From contig NC_088654.1 in the NCBI RefSeq assembly GCF_964019385.1, forward strand, positions 972,601 through 1,036,600: a stretch of DNA of 64,000 bases, written 5' to 3'. Below are positions 34,745 to 43,820 of this stretch, one piece after another. A model generated the notes under the pieces. The model saw only the letters and a list, made by a program, of their open reading frames with translations, had not been told where the DNA came from and searched no databases. This DNA is from Sycon ciliatum. Its lineage: Eukaryota; Porifera; Calcarea; Leucosolenida; Sycettidae. A program made the translations under genes and the position numbers. Every line of letters begins with the position of its first letter. Positions within the stretch are counted from its first letter, which is position 1.

Positions 34745-35605
34745 AGGGGAAGTTAAGGCAAAAATTAAAATTTCACCAGTTGTAGTTTTCGGGGTGCTGA
34801 GTCGAATGGTCTTGGTCCGAGAAAGCTGAGACGCTTCCTTCCTGCTTGAATCCCAAACGAACTCGCACACTTCCACCGAAACTGGGTGACTGCGCCCTAC
34901 TAGATGGGGAATTGTATGCAAAATGTCACTAAAAGCACCGTTTCGTTCTTATAAAAGCACGGATGACCGCGATTGGCCCATATATTGTAGTCTTTTGGAC
35001 GCTGAATCGACTGGTTTTGGTTCGAAAAGGCTGCGATGCAGCGTTCCTCCTTTATTCCCAATCAAACATGGTTGAACAAGTGGTCACGTGCTCCTGGGTG
35101 CCGCAATCACCCGGTCACACCGCCAGCAGGCGACAACTTTCACACCAAGGTTCAACTCGAGTTCAACTCGAGTGACAGGACTGCACCCAAAAAAGGTCAA
35201 ACAGGCTAGTAAGTTGTACCCTGCAGGCACGGTGACCCGCTGACTGGTGTACGCAGGAGCACGTGACCGCTTGTTCAACCATGTTCGATTGGGAATAAAG
35301 GAGGAACGCTGCATCGCAGCCTTTTCGGACCAAAACCAGTCGACTCAGCGTCCAAAAGACTACAACATATGGGCCAATCGCGGTCATCCGTGCTTTTATA
35401 AGAACGAAATGGCGCTTTCAGTGACATTTTGCATACAAATCCCCATCTAGTAGGGCGCAGTCACCCAGTTTCGGTGGGAGTGCGCGAGTTCGATTGGGAT
35501 TCAAGTAGGAAGGGAGCGTCTCAGCTTTCTCGGACCAAGACCATTCGACTCAGCACCCCGATGACTACAACTGGTGAAATTTTAATTTTTGCCTTAACTT
35601 CCCCT
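34745..35605. mobile_element. Foldback element with TTAA target duplication (right arm)
   Basis: An 861-bp element nearly self-complementary from end to end, meeting in TTCAACTCGAGTTCAACTCGAG near 35153-35175. Ends AGGGGAAG...CTTCCCCT; TTAA at 34741-34744 and 35606-35609. Removing it and one TTAA rejoins the LINE reading frame, which proves insertion into an existing LINE. TTAA targets are used by piggyBac and Kolobok groups; the class here is not settled. Confidence 0.92.
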
Positions 35606-36025
35606 TTAACAATTCTGTATTCTCATTGCAAAACCTGTCCTTTACAAACCATAATTAACAGACTCTGCTGTAGATTTATCCATCAGATCAAACTGCTGAA
35701 GGCCCCAATGCATATTCAAAATGCAGTTAACTGGTTTAACTCCTCTTCGTCAAGTCGTAATAAATTTAGATTCCCTATTTCAAGAAATAACTCAATGAGT
35801 CGCTCGCCTGTTTTCATTAGCTATTGTCTCTGGGACTCGCTTCCCCAAAAAATGCAATCATGTGAAAACATTTCTGCCTTTGTTCGTGATCTCTCGGACC
35901 ATTTCCCGTAAACCTAATAATACAACTTGACTTGCAGCCCAATCTCTTCTTTTATTGTTGTTGTTCTGATTTGCACTTGTTTTTCTTTCTTCTTTTTTCT
36001 TCTTCTTCTTTTTTGCCATGGCTGG

Positions 36026-36364
36026 TGTTGTAAACCACCAGTTCTCAATTGGGAAAGGCCTTCGCGCTTATGGCATGGTATTCGGTGAAATGTTGTATTT
36101 CGACTCCGCCGTACCGCTGATGTTGCTGCATGGCATACGCTATATGCGTTGTGTGCGTTTTGCTGTATACGCTGTTATGTCCAGTTTTATATGCGTATGT
36201 TTTGCATGTACGCTGTTTTGCATGCTATAAATAGCTGATGTTATTAGTGTTCATTGTTAATTATTCGATGAAGTGAAATATACTGTCTAAAGGAAAAGTG
36301 TTGTCCTCGTGCCGTGTGGTCGTACGATCCTGACAATTTAGAGAATCTTAGAGGGTTCACAACA
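36026..36364 (+). repeat. BEL/Pao 5' LTR
   Basis: 339 bp, TGTTGTAAACC...GGTTCACAACA. A TATAAATAG-like box lies near 36226-36234, and ATGAAGTGAAATATACTG follows. It pairs with 43409-43748. Confidence 0.95.
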
Positions 36365-36366
36365 TT

Positions 36367-36416
36367 TGGCGACCACGCCAGGATACGAACCTGGAATCTC
36401 CTGATTCGCAGTCAGG
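36367..36416 (+). promoter_or_regulatory. Extended primer-binding site complementary to tRNA-Arg 3' half
   Basis: Starts 2 nt after the LTR with TGG, the complement of a tRNA CCA end. Its reverse complement folds as acceptor 3' strand, T-arm (CCAGG/CCTGG around TTCGTAT), variable AGATT and anticodon arm (CCTGA/TCAGG around CTGCGAA). Complementarity to a tRNA thus spans about 50 nt (tRNA positions 76 to 27) instead of the usual 12-18. Integrase coding follows at once. Compared from memory with animal tRNA-Arg(ACG), it differs at positions 34, 37 and 58. Confidence 0.85.
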
Positions 36417-38025
36417 AGCCAAGCACCCAGTCCTGTTAGGCAAACATCATCTGACCGAGTTGCTGTTGGAGAAAAAGCATGTTGAAAGGATGCACCAAGG
36501 TGTAGAAGGAGTCTTGTCCTTCATCCGTCAGAAATTCTGGATTATCGGTGGTCGACGAGCGCTACGCAACATTACTCAGCGATGTGTTACATGCCGCCGC
36601 TACAAGGCTTAGGCCCCGGTCACACCGAAACAAGCCACTTTGGGCTTGTTATCGCTGGCTCTCAGCTGGCTTGCGTGATCCCTGTGACGCGGTCACACCA
36701 GACTTTCAGTGCAAAGCTTGAATGGCTTGTTTTTCTTACCCGACCAAATTTTGAATATCTCGAAACACACCAATGTTGGCAAGAAACTGGAGAGCAGAAC
36801 GTTCGCGATCTAAAACTGTACTTGTTCTAGTGTTCAGTTTTGATGAAGAAGCAAAGGAAACCCGGATTCTGAATTGCGAAGTCGTGCTCCTTTTATTTGT
36901 TCGGTGTGCATGGACGCGATGGCTCGGGTGGTGTTTCCTGATGTCGAGCTTTCTGCCCCGCCGGTTGCCTTTATTGAACTCAGTTGCAATCCACTCTCTT
37001 CTTCGTACCCCGCTTTCTTCATGAATTCGGTCGTGAGTGTGGTGCCTTGTCTTGGCCTCAAACCACAGCTCCAACAATCTACGCAGCAGTCTAGAGGCAC
37101 AGCGGCAGAAATCCATGGTCGTCGGACAAAATCCAAATCAAACTGAATACAGTGTAGTTGGGGTAGACAGACTCACGGTCAAAACCAAAGGCACAGGGAT
37201 AGGACGGTTCCACGGACACAAGAAAGAACATCAATATCAGTTCATCATGTCAACTAGCTACATGGTGTGCTCCGGAGCTCCAAGCGCACTCAATTTTTTT
37301 GAATTTCGGCTTTCAGCCGCTTGTACAAGCTGTGGCTGAAACAAGCCGAAAAAAAACGGCTGAGAGTCAGCCACGGCTGAAAGTCGCTTGTAGGACATTT
37401 TTCAGCCATTTCCATGGTAATAGTGACGTAAACAAGCGCTTGTTTCGGCTGAACGGCTGAATCGAGCTCGGTGTGACCGCGGCCTAAGGCTGCCTCAGAA
37501 GTCTGCCCGCCGCTGCCAGAAGACCGAGTTGTTCACGAGAGGCCGTTCGCAACTACCGGCATCGACTATGCTGGTCCGTTGTACGTGCGCCGTGGTGAGT
37601 CATCTCCGAAGGTATGGATAGCATTGTTTGTGTGTGCCACCACCAGAGCAGTTCACTTGGAGGTGGTCGATAGTTTAAGTACCGAGTCATTCTTGATGGC
37701 ATTTCGGAAGTTTGTCGCGAGACGTAGTTTGCCGTCTCGGATCAGGTCTGACAACGCTACAACGTTCAAGGCGGCATCTGACAAACTGAGTGTGCCATGG
37801 ATGTTCAATCCTCCAGCTGCACCATGGCATGGAGGCTTCTATGAGCGAATGGTTGGTACAGTGAAGAGTGCCTTGAAAAAGGTAATGGGAACAGCGTTTC
37901 TGAAGGTCCAGGAGCTTGAGACCCTCGTGTATGAGGTTGAAGCAGTGGTGAATAGTCGTCCGCTAACTTATGTGTCTGATAGCCTGGATGAGCCACCAGT
38001 AACCCCTGCAATGATGATGGGTAAC
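36417..38025 (+). pseudogene. BEL/Pao integrase region (split by a MITE and cut by a hAT element)
   Basis: 36420-36604 encodes the integrase zinc-binding part (HPVLLGKHH, EKKHVERMHQG, RCVTCRRYKA). After the MITE, 37492-38025 encodes the catalytic core: first D in GIDYAGPLY (about 37560-37590), second D in RSDNATTF, and E in GGFYERMVGT, followed by the SRPLTYVSD region. All three DDE residues are present. The frame is open across each piece and stays in register when target duplications are discounted, so only the insertions break it. Product if whole: the integrase part of a Pol polyprotein. Confidence 0.9.
36610..37486. mobile_element. GGCC-TIR MITE inserted in the BEL integrase
   Basis: An 877-bp non-coding element with TIRs of about 25 bp (TAGGCCCCGGTCACACCG at the left, CGGTGTGACCGCGGCCTA at the right) and sub-terminal ACAAGC/GCTTGT inverted motifs. 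It is flanked by AGGCT (36605-36609 and 37487-37491). The flank can also be read as a 3-bp GGC duplication with longer TIRs. Superfamily not determined. Confidence 0.88.
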
Positions 38026-38144
38026 AGGGGCGTACGCCGCTCGCCTCCAGGAGTGGTTCCCATGCCCGCTGATCAGCCAACATTCCACACAAAATTGCTT
38101 TTAAAAAGTGGTGTTACAGATGTATACTGAGCGCACGATATTAA

Positions 38145-39039
38145 CCCTTTGAAGCCCAGCTGGGTTTTCTGATTTCCCAGGCACTCGCACCGCGCAGCAC
38201 GCAACCACGGATGGTCGATTTCAAAATTTCATAATTCACTCACCAGCAATGGAATTTCATGATCTGGAACTCCCTGAAAAGCTTGTGATCTCCTCCATCC
38301 AATGATAAAGACTAGACACTAAGCAGAAGCAATAGAAGCGCCTCCAAGTCCCTTGAGTGCAGCTCTATCGCGCCTGAACGAGATACACCACCCACAGTGA
38401 CAATTTCCTTCGGTTCATGACTTTTACTCAACACAAAACAACGATTCAAAGTTCTCCGTGCTGCTGAAGCTCAAGCGGTCATCTTGGTACCCATCGCGCA
38501 TGGGCTGCACTGGTATGAGTCATGGGGAAACCCCATGCGCACGCGAGCTCTACTCGAAAATTTCAAAATTCTAAAGTTTAGAAGTATTCAACCGCGTTCC
38601 GGTCTTTGCCGCTCGGGTATTTCGCATCGCGCTGCCACAAGTGACACACCGCTGGAAAGGTCTTTTCCTTACCTTTCCAACAAGCTATCGTTTGTGAAAA
38701 TCAAAGAAAGGACAACGGAGATACGAAGCTTTGTACAGTGATCTATGCTCAATGCGTACACAGTGCGCGTTTTGGACGAGTATACTCGTCCTTGGGAAAT
38801 NNNNNNNNNNNNNNNNNNNNNNNNNNNNNNNNNNNNNNNNNNNNNNNNNNNNNNNNNNNNNNNNNNNNNNNNNNNNNNNNNNNNNNNNNNNNNNNNNNNN
38901 NNNNNNNNNNNNNNNNNNNNNNNNNNNNNNNNNNNNNNNNNNNNNNNNNNNNNNNNNNNNNNNNNNNNNNNNNNNNNNNNNNNNNNNNNNNNNNNNNNNN
39001 CACTAGGGACGAGTATACTCGTCCTTGGGCTTCAAAGGG
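38145..39039. mobile_element. piggyBac-like MITE with TTAA target (contains assembly gap)
   Basis: TIRs CCCTTTGAAGCCCA / TGGGCTTCAAAGGG, flanked by TTAA at 38141-38144 and 39040-39043. GACGAGTATACTCGTCC occurs on both sides of the gap. True length is unknown because of the gap. Confidence 0.87.
38801..39000. other. Assembly gap (200 N)
   Basis: Exactly 200 Ns, so probably a fixed-size placeholder. The same 17-bp GAGTATACTC-containing motif stands on both sides, so a collapsed tandem or palindromic repeat is likely here. Frames that cross it are artefacts. Confidence 0.99.
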
Positions 39040-39229
39040 TTAAAGGCAATAATGTTAATAAATGCCCAAAAATAAAAGGAAAGCTAGAAGTATTTACAAG
39101 TATGACAAAATACAAGGACCCTTGGCTACTTGGAAGTTCGCAGGAGTCGCTAGCTGAAATCGTAAGTAGTTGGTCTTTCATTTGGGGAAGTATATTTGCA
39201 GCCAATGGAAAAGCAAGGGTGTGAATACT

Positions 39230-41848
39230 TTACTCACTGTCATCATTGCTGAAGTCACTGTCATCACTCTCTGACGATTCAACAGCAGCCACACTGGTAG
39301 CAGAGACAGGTGCGATAATGTTTCTTGGTGCCATCAGGAGGAACTGACGAATCACACTTTCCACATTCACTTGCCTTGTGTAGTGAACATGGAGTAGAGC
39401 CAAGCCACAGAGACGGTGGTTTGTCATCGTTGACCTGAGGTACGTTTTGAGTCGACGAAGGGAACTGATGCTGCGCTCACAGGAGCAGGAGGTGGCTGGC
39501 AGAACAGCAACAATGGAAAGCAGGCGAAGGATACATGGCGACAGCGTACTTTGTGCAAGCAATAGTGCGTCAGGAACACTGGAAGGTAGGTCTGCTTGTG
39601 CTGTTGTTGATGCCAGTGCAATCCAGCGATCCAGTTCTGCAGAGAAGGAAGACAATGACTGATCTCCAGGTAGATCGGACTCGTACTCCGTTGCAAAGGC
39701 CAATGCTGCCACTTTGCATGTCGCTGGGCTCTTCACAATGCTTGCTGGGAGTAGACTCAAACCCATACCTGCCGTGCGCTGGTGCTTGCTGAATTTACTC
39801 TCCATGTGACCAGACAGCTCATCCAACATTGGGATTGTGAGTGTTCTCTCATAATACTGCTGGGGTGTAGCTGCCGGTGCGTTGGCTCGATGCTGCTGCC
39901 TGCCACATGTCCTAGGTGTTGATGGCGTGATGTCAAAGTCACTGGCCGTGGAGATCACAGTGGCCCACCATTTGCCATGTTGCTCTGTCACCTTCTCACG
40001 GGCATCCTTCAGTTGCTGGTGAACTGCTCCAACATTGCGGTATGCTTGGACGATATCCAAAGATGCTTCCTGAAGGGAAGATGTCAAACTCTGGATGATG
40101 CTCATCACCTCTGAAACAATGCCAAATGCCGCGATAAAGTCGAAGGACAAGAGGGACTTCAGGAAGGCACTAGCTTGACCGGCAGTGTTGCTGTTCCATT
40201 CGGTACGAGGAGCAGAACTTATCTCTTCGAGAGTGCGGATGACGGGTTTCATAAGCGCAGCAAATGTTACCAGAGCTGTATGGCGTGCAGACCAGCGGGT
40301 TCGGCAAAGATCAGTCAGCTTCCGTGCCTTCACCTCATCCGGAGTCGATGCAGTTATCACTTCACTTAGCTTTTGCTGCCGTTTCGGAGAAGAGTTGAAG
40401 AAGAAGCTAACCTCGCGCAGAGTTGTCCACATGGCAGCAACAGAATTGATCTTCGATGCAGCCATTATGCACAGGTTGAGGGCATGCGAGCAGCAGTGCA
40501 GGTAGAGAGCCTTGGGATATTCAGCAGTAATACGAGCGGCACAGCCTCGGATATCACCTGCCATGTTTCCGGCTCCATCATAGCCTTGGCCCCTCAGCTT
40601 GGTCATGTCAAGGCCCCAGTTTAGCAGCTGGGTCTTGATTTCGTTTGCGAGAGCTTCACCGGTGGTGCCATTGCTGCAAGCTACGAAGGAGAGAAATGCC
40701 TCAGTGACCTGGAAAGTAGAGTCCAGGTAGCGTAGAACAATTGCCATTTGCTCTGTGTTGCTTGCATCGGTGGCTTCATCAGCAAGCACGGTGAAGAATG
40801 GTGATTTCTTCACTTCGTCCAGAATCTGTTTCCTGATATCATCCCCACAGCATTCCACAAGCTGGTTTTGAATTCTTGGTGTTGTGTACTTGATGGACCT
40901 GCCGCCACCTGGCTTCTTGTGGAACGACCTGGACACAGAGGCATCACCGGCACCAGCACGGAAGTCCATAAGAGCCAGGAAATTACCAGGATTCCCAGCT
41001 ACTTGTTCATCTCGACCTGGATTGTACAGTTCATTTCGGTGGGCACGTAGAGGAATATTCTGCTTGCCGCAGACAATCACCGTTTCCACAATCCCACGGA
41101 GTTTCTGCATGTTCTCCTCTGACTGGGTGGAGTTAACATCCACAAGTTGCTGGACGATGTCGTTGCTACGCACTTGTGACTTGAAATGACTGAACTTTGC
41201 CAAGGCGTTTTTGTGGATGTTCTGTTCAGCATGACGGTTGCAAGCAGTCTTGAATCGGGTGAAATTCTCCAGAGGACTGCGGTAAAGCTGCCCAAGCTTC
41301 GGATCGTCTGGTGCAAACATGACACAGGGCAAGCAGAAGCCGCCGTTGCACGCCGGTGAATAAACTATCCAGGGAAATTCCTCCAACCAGGATCGCTGAA
41401 AGCGGCGCTGTTTTCCATCCGTCTGGACACGTACAGGAAATATGAAGTCCTTCTGCGGCGCACAATGATTTTCGATCACGGATATCTTGTCCGTGTCCGG
41501 CAAATTTCGGGGCACTGGATTCCACTGTGGAAGTCCACCAGCAGAATACCCCTTCCAACACTCTCCAATGTCGGTGAAGTAAGCCTTGCATGTTCCAGCC
41601 GCTTCCAACAACGGTTGGTCTACAGCTTCGCCGACGATTTCTTCGTCTGCGCTGCTCGTTGCAGACTCGACAGCTTCGCCAACGATGTCTTCCTCTGCGC
41701 TACTCGTTCCAGACTCCGATTGCAAGTCAGGTGCCGCTGCGTCCGCATTCTCTTCTGTCGCATGACCTTCGTCACTGGCTGCACGCTTTGCCGGCTGCTG
41801 AAAATAGCTCTGAATAGAGCGCTGGCCCTCTGGATGTCGACGCTTCAT
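39230..41848 (-). CDS. hAT-superfamily transposase (ZMYM1/DUF4371-like), intact, 872 aa
   Basis: Catalyses cut-and-paste movement of its own hAT element in the nucleus. The frame is uninterrupted. An acidic N-terminal region (1-85) has a duplicated EE(D/E)IVGEAV segment. A TTF-type zinc-finger-like region follows (about 90-205, with PWIVYS, GGFCLPC and a cluster of C/H). A DUF4371/RNase H-like catalytic core shows D357 in LADEATD, D424 in GYDGAGNM and the LHCCSHALNLC helix (about 450-460). The C-terminal dimerisation region (about 780-825) carries E791 in SCSCERSISSLRRLKTYLRS, completing the DDE triad. The tail is acidic. Length fits the family (650-900 aa). The element's ends and TSD are present, so it may be active or only recently silenced. 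The start is the first ATG (KRRHPEGQ); an upstream exon is possible. Confidence 0.93.
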   Translation of the reverse strand: MKRRHPEGQRSIQSYFQQPAKRAASDEGHATEENADAAAPDLQSESGTSSAEEDIVGEAVESATSSADEEIVGEAVDQPLLEAAGTCKAYFTDIGECWKGYSAGGLPQWNPVPRNLPDTDKISVIENHCAPQKDFIFPVRVQTDGKQRRFQRSWLEEFPWIVYSPACNGGFCLPCVMFAPDDPKLGQLYRSPLENFTRFKTACNRHAEQNIHKNALAKFSHFKSQVRSNDIVQQLVDVNSTQSEENMQKLRGIVETVIVCGKQNIPLRAHRNELYNPGRDEQVAGNPGNFLALMDFRAGAGDASVSRSFHKKPGGGRSIKYTTPRIQNQLVECCGDDIRKQILDEVKKSPFFTVLADEATDASNTEQMAIVLRYLDSTFQVTEAFLSFVACSNGTTGEALANEIKTQLLNWGLDMTKLRGQGYDGAGNMAGDIRGCAARITAEYPKALYLHCCSHALNLCIMAASKINSVAAMWTTLREVSFFFNSSPKRQQKLSEVITASTPDEVKARKLTDLCRTRWSARHTALVTFAALMKPVIRTLEEISSAPRTEWNSNTAGQASAFLKSLLSFDFIAAFGIVSEVMSIIQSLTSSLQEASLDIVQAYRNVGAVHQQLKDAREKVTEQHGKWWATVISTASDFDITPSTPRTCGRQQHRANAPAATPQQYYERTLTIPMLDELSGHMESKFSKHQRTAGMGLSLLPASIVKSPATCKVAALAFATEYESDLPGDQSLSSFSAELDRWIALASTTAQADLPSSVPDALLLAQSTLSPCILRLLSIVAVLPATSCSCERSISSLRRLKTYLRSTMTNHRLCGLALLHVHYTRQVNVESVIRQFLLMAPRNIIAPVSATSVAAVESSESDDSDFSNDDSE

Positions 41849-42898
41849 GTTTCACAAAGCGAAAGCACCGTCAAAAACACAACCAACCTTGTCAAAACAA
41901 ACTGCAAAGGAAATGACTTTGAGACCCAGGAATCGATGTAACTACCGAACTTCAGACTCTGTACTTTATAGGTTCACGGACTGTGTACTATGGACCGGAC
42001 CGCGGAGCAGTGCATGGCTCAGCAAACACTAAAGTCTAAACAGCACCCAGTTCAGTAGTAGGATGCGGGAGTATCACAAAGGTGCCCCAGGCTGGCCCCC
42101 AGCTCCACTAACACAGACAGTAACATGTTACACCTGTTACTAGTGCAGATGGTAGGTGTGATGTACATGTACATGTACAGGATTGTACTAGGCCTGTCAT
42201 TGACATGTCGGATCGGCACCAGCAAGACGTGTGTGCGGTGATGGCACACAAACAAGCTAGCCAAGCGTGAACAGTGGTGAACTGAAAGCTGGAGCGTCAT
42301 GCCCGGCGTGCAGCCAAGCGTGAACTATGTGAACGCTAAAGCGGCGTGCAGCCAAGCGTGAACTATGTGAACACAGAAGCGGCATGCAGCCAAGCGTACA
42401 TGTAGCACTTCAGGATGTCATGTTTCTGCACACCGCAAAGCTGATCTCGCGCGCACCGATCGGCGCAGACGATCTACAATCATCTGCACATGCGCACTGT
42501 GTGCATAATCGAGTACTACACTGTACAAGTACAGTCAGTACATGACTGTACAAAGTCATGTACATGACTAGTAATCGAAACTTTTCGAATAATCGATGAG
42601 CGTGCTTGTAATTTTCTATTTCGATTTTCGAGTACTATTCGGTCGTTTCACGCGGACCCCTATCATGGGCTAGTATTGTTACTGCATGAATGCATGCAGT
42701 GCGTTCTGAACACAGCTCCAGACGTCTCCACGGAGTAGTACAGTCATGTAAGTACAGGCACAGTGCGTCTGCAGGCCTCATATGCACTGTACACAGTAGT
42801 AGTACATGGATCAAAAAAATTTCTCCGTACCCACATCGAAATTTTTTTACTGGTTCCCGGGCATCCCGGGAACCGCCCTATGTACGCCCCTGGGTAAC

Positions 42899-43360
42899 AT
42901 CTGGATGTCGTCAGAGAAGCCAGCAGGTACCCTGGACGCTGCGCAGATGTCATCGAGATTGCGTTACCTCAGTCGGACACTGGAGCATGTCAAGAATCGT
43001 TGGGAGGTGGAGTACCTAAGTCAGCTGAACAAGCACCAACAGACCATGTCGCGGCCTTTAGCTATGGGTGATGTTGTCTTTGTTCTCGATGTCTTTGTTA
43101 TCGAGTTATTCCCTGGTCGAGATGGTAAGCGTCGTGTTGCCAAGGTTAAGTTGAGTACCAGTACCCTGTTGAGGCCGATCCAAAGGTTAGTGCCATTAGA
43201 AGTATCGTCACAGGACGTGGCTCCTGGGCTTGCCGATACCGCTCAACCTGCTATCGTCCCTCAGCAGCCAGCGTATGAACCGTCAGCACCGTTACCACCA
43301 CCACGGCAGCAGGAGATGACGCGTTCTGGGCGCGTAGTCAGAGCCCCGGATCGTTTTTGA
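42899..43360 (+). pseudogene. BEL/Pao Pol C-terminal domain (DUF5641-like), cut off from its integrase
   Basis: Resumes the integrase frame after the hAT target duplication. It contains RYLSRTLEHVKNRWEVEYLS and, further on, GDVVFVLDV and GRDGKRRVAKVK, then a proline-rich tail ending SGRVVRAPDRF before TGA. The RW..EYL...L..R and GD(V/L)V....PR..W..G.V patterns mark the region C-terminal to BEL/Pao integrases. The stop is 48 bp before the 3' LTR. Confidence 0.88.
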
Positions 43361-43408
43361 CTTGTGTGCACTGTTGTACGGCGGTGAGAAGCCCTTTGGT
43401 GGGGAGAA

Positions 43409-43748
43409 TGTTGTAAACCACCAGTTCCCAATTGGGAAAGGCCTTCGCGCTTATGGCATGGTATTCGTTGAAATGTTGTATTTTGACTCCGCCGTACCGC
43501 TGATGTTGCTGCATGGCATACGCTATATGCGTTGTGTGCGTTTTGCTGTATACGCTGTTATGTCCAGTTTCATATGCGTATGTTTTGCATGTACGCTGTT
43601 TTGCATGCTATAAATAGCTGATGTTATTAGTGTTCATTGTTAATTATTCGATGAAGTGAAATATACTGTCTAAAAGGAAAAGTGTTGTCCTCGTGCCGTG
43701 TGGTCGTACGATCCTGACAATTTAGAGAATCTTAGAGGGTTCACAACA
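43409..43748 (+). repeat. BEL/Pao 3' LTR
   Basis: 340 bp. Differs from the 5' LTR by about five changes (for example CCCAATTGGG versus CTCAATTGGG, and an extra A in CTAAAAGG). Followed by the GCTGG duplication. Confidence 0.95.
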
Positions 43749-43820
43749 GCTGGCTATAATCGCCCTCACCTCCTCCTTGATTGGCCTGGGCCATGAGTGT
43801 GTGCATAATAATAATAATAG
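43749..43820 (+). repeat. 3' end of the right-arm LINE, after the BEL insertion
   Basis: Continues the LINE 3' UTR interrupted at 36025, with a GGCCTGGGCC stem and a terminal AAT repeat (about 43805-43819). It fixes the LINE's real 3' terminus. The left arm does not reach this far. Confidence 0.75.

Larger units (their letters stand above)
31835..36020 (+). pseudogene. LINE with EEP endonuclease and RT (right arm)
   Basis: A short upstream frame ends KSDDDRTLGSVDQRRYSTDE at 32039 and contains the FWPSNVSARPW motif typical of LINE ORF1 ends. Its TGA overlaps the ATG of a 724-codon frame (32036-34210) as ATGA. The long frame has an EEP endonuclease (ATINARSINNK, CLTETWL, VSGDFNARC, TSDHD) and an RT (NYRPISLLS, CFFDLSKAFNTVW, GVPQGSILGPL). 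It stops just before YADD, which continues one frame over at about 34236. The C-terminal tail (35609-35911) follows a foldback insertion. The 3' UTR continues to 36025, is split by the BEL element and resumes at 43749-43818, ending in an AAT repeat. CR1/Jockey-group by overall layout; exact clade unknown. Confidence 0.92.
30352..37485. repeat. Right arm (about 7.13 kb) of the giant inverted repeat
   Basis: Reverse complement of 13438-20566. The inner limit is ACCTTCAACCTTCCAAG at 30352. The outer limit is GCGGCCT at 37485, one base short of the MITE end. Only the right arm continues into the rest of the BEL element. Confidence 0.97.
38026..42890 (-). mobile_element. Autonomous-looking hAT DNA transposon
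   Basis: Bounded by an 8-bp duplication TGGGTAAC (38018-38025 and 42891-42898), the size diagnostic of hAT insertion. Short TIRs AGGGGCGTAC / GTACGCCCC(T) mark the ends. It carries an intact 872-codon transposase (41848-39230) and a nested TTAA-flanked MITE (38145-39039) containing the 200-bp gap. About 1 kb of non-coding DNA with short direct repeats (GCAGCCAAGCGTGAACTATG near 42310-42390) lies upstream of the transposase. Confidence 0.92.
36026..43748 (+). mobile_element. Internally deleted BEL/Pao LTR retrotransposon carrying nested insertions
   Basis: Complete from LTR to LTR, with 5-bp target duplication GCTGG (36021-36025 and 43749-43753). Order: 5' LTR, tRNA-complementary primer site, integrase zinc domain, MITE insertion (36610-37486), integrase core, hAT insertion (38026-42890), BEL C-terminal domain, 3' LTR. 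Without the two insertions the internal region is only about 1.3 kb. No gag, protease, reverse transcriptase or RNase H is present, so the element was already a deletion derivative when it inserted. The LTRs differ at about five positions in 339 bp, suggesting a fairly recent insertion. It sits in the 3' UTR of the LINE. Confidence 0.93.

Noticed and set aside
38731-39224. Open frames crossing 38801-39000
   Set aside because: They exist only because the assembly gap contains no stop codons.
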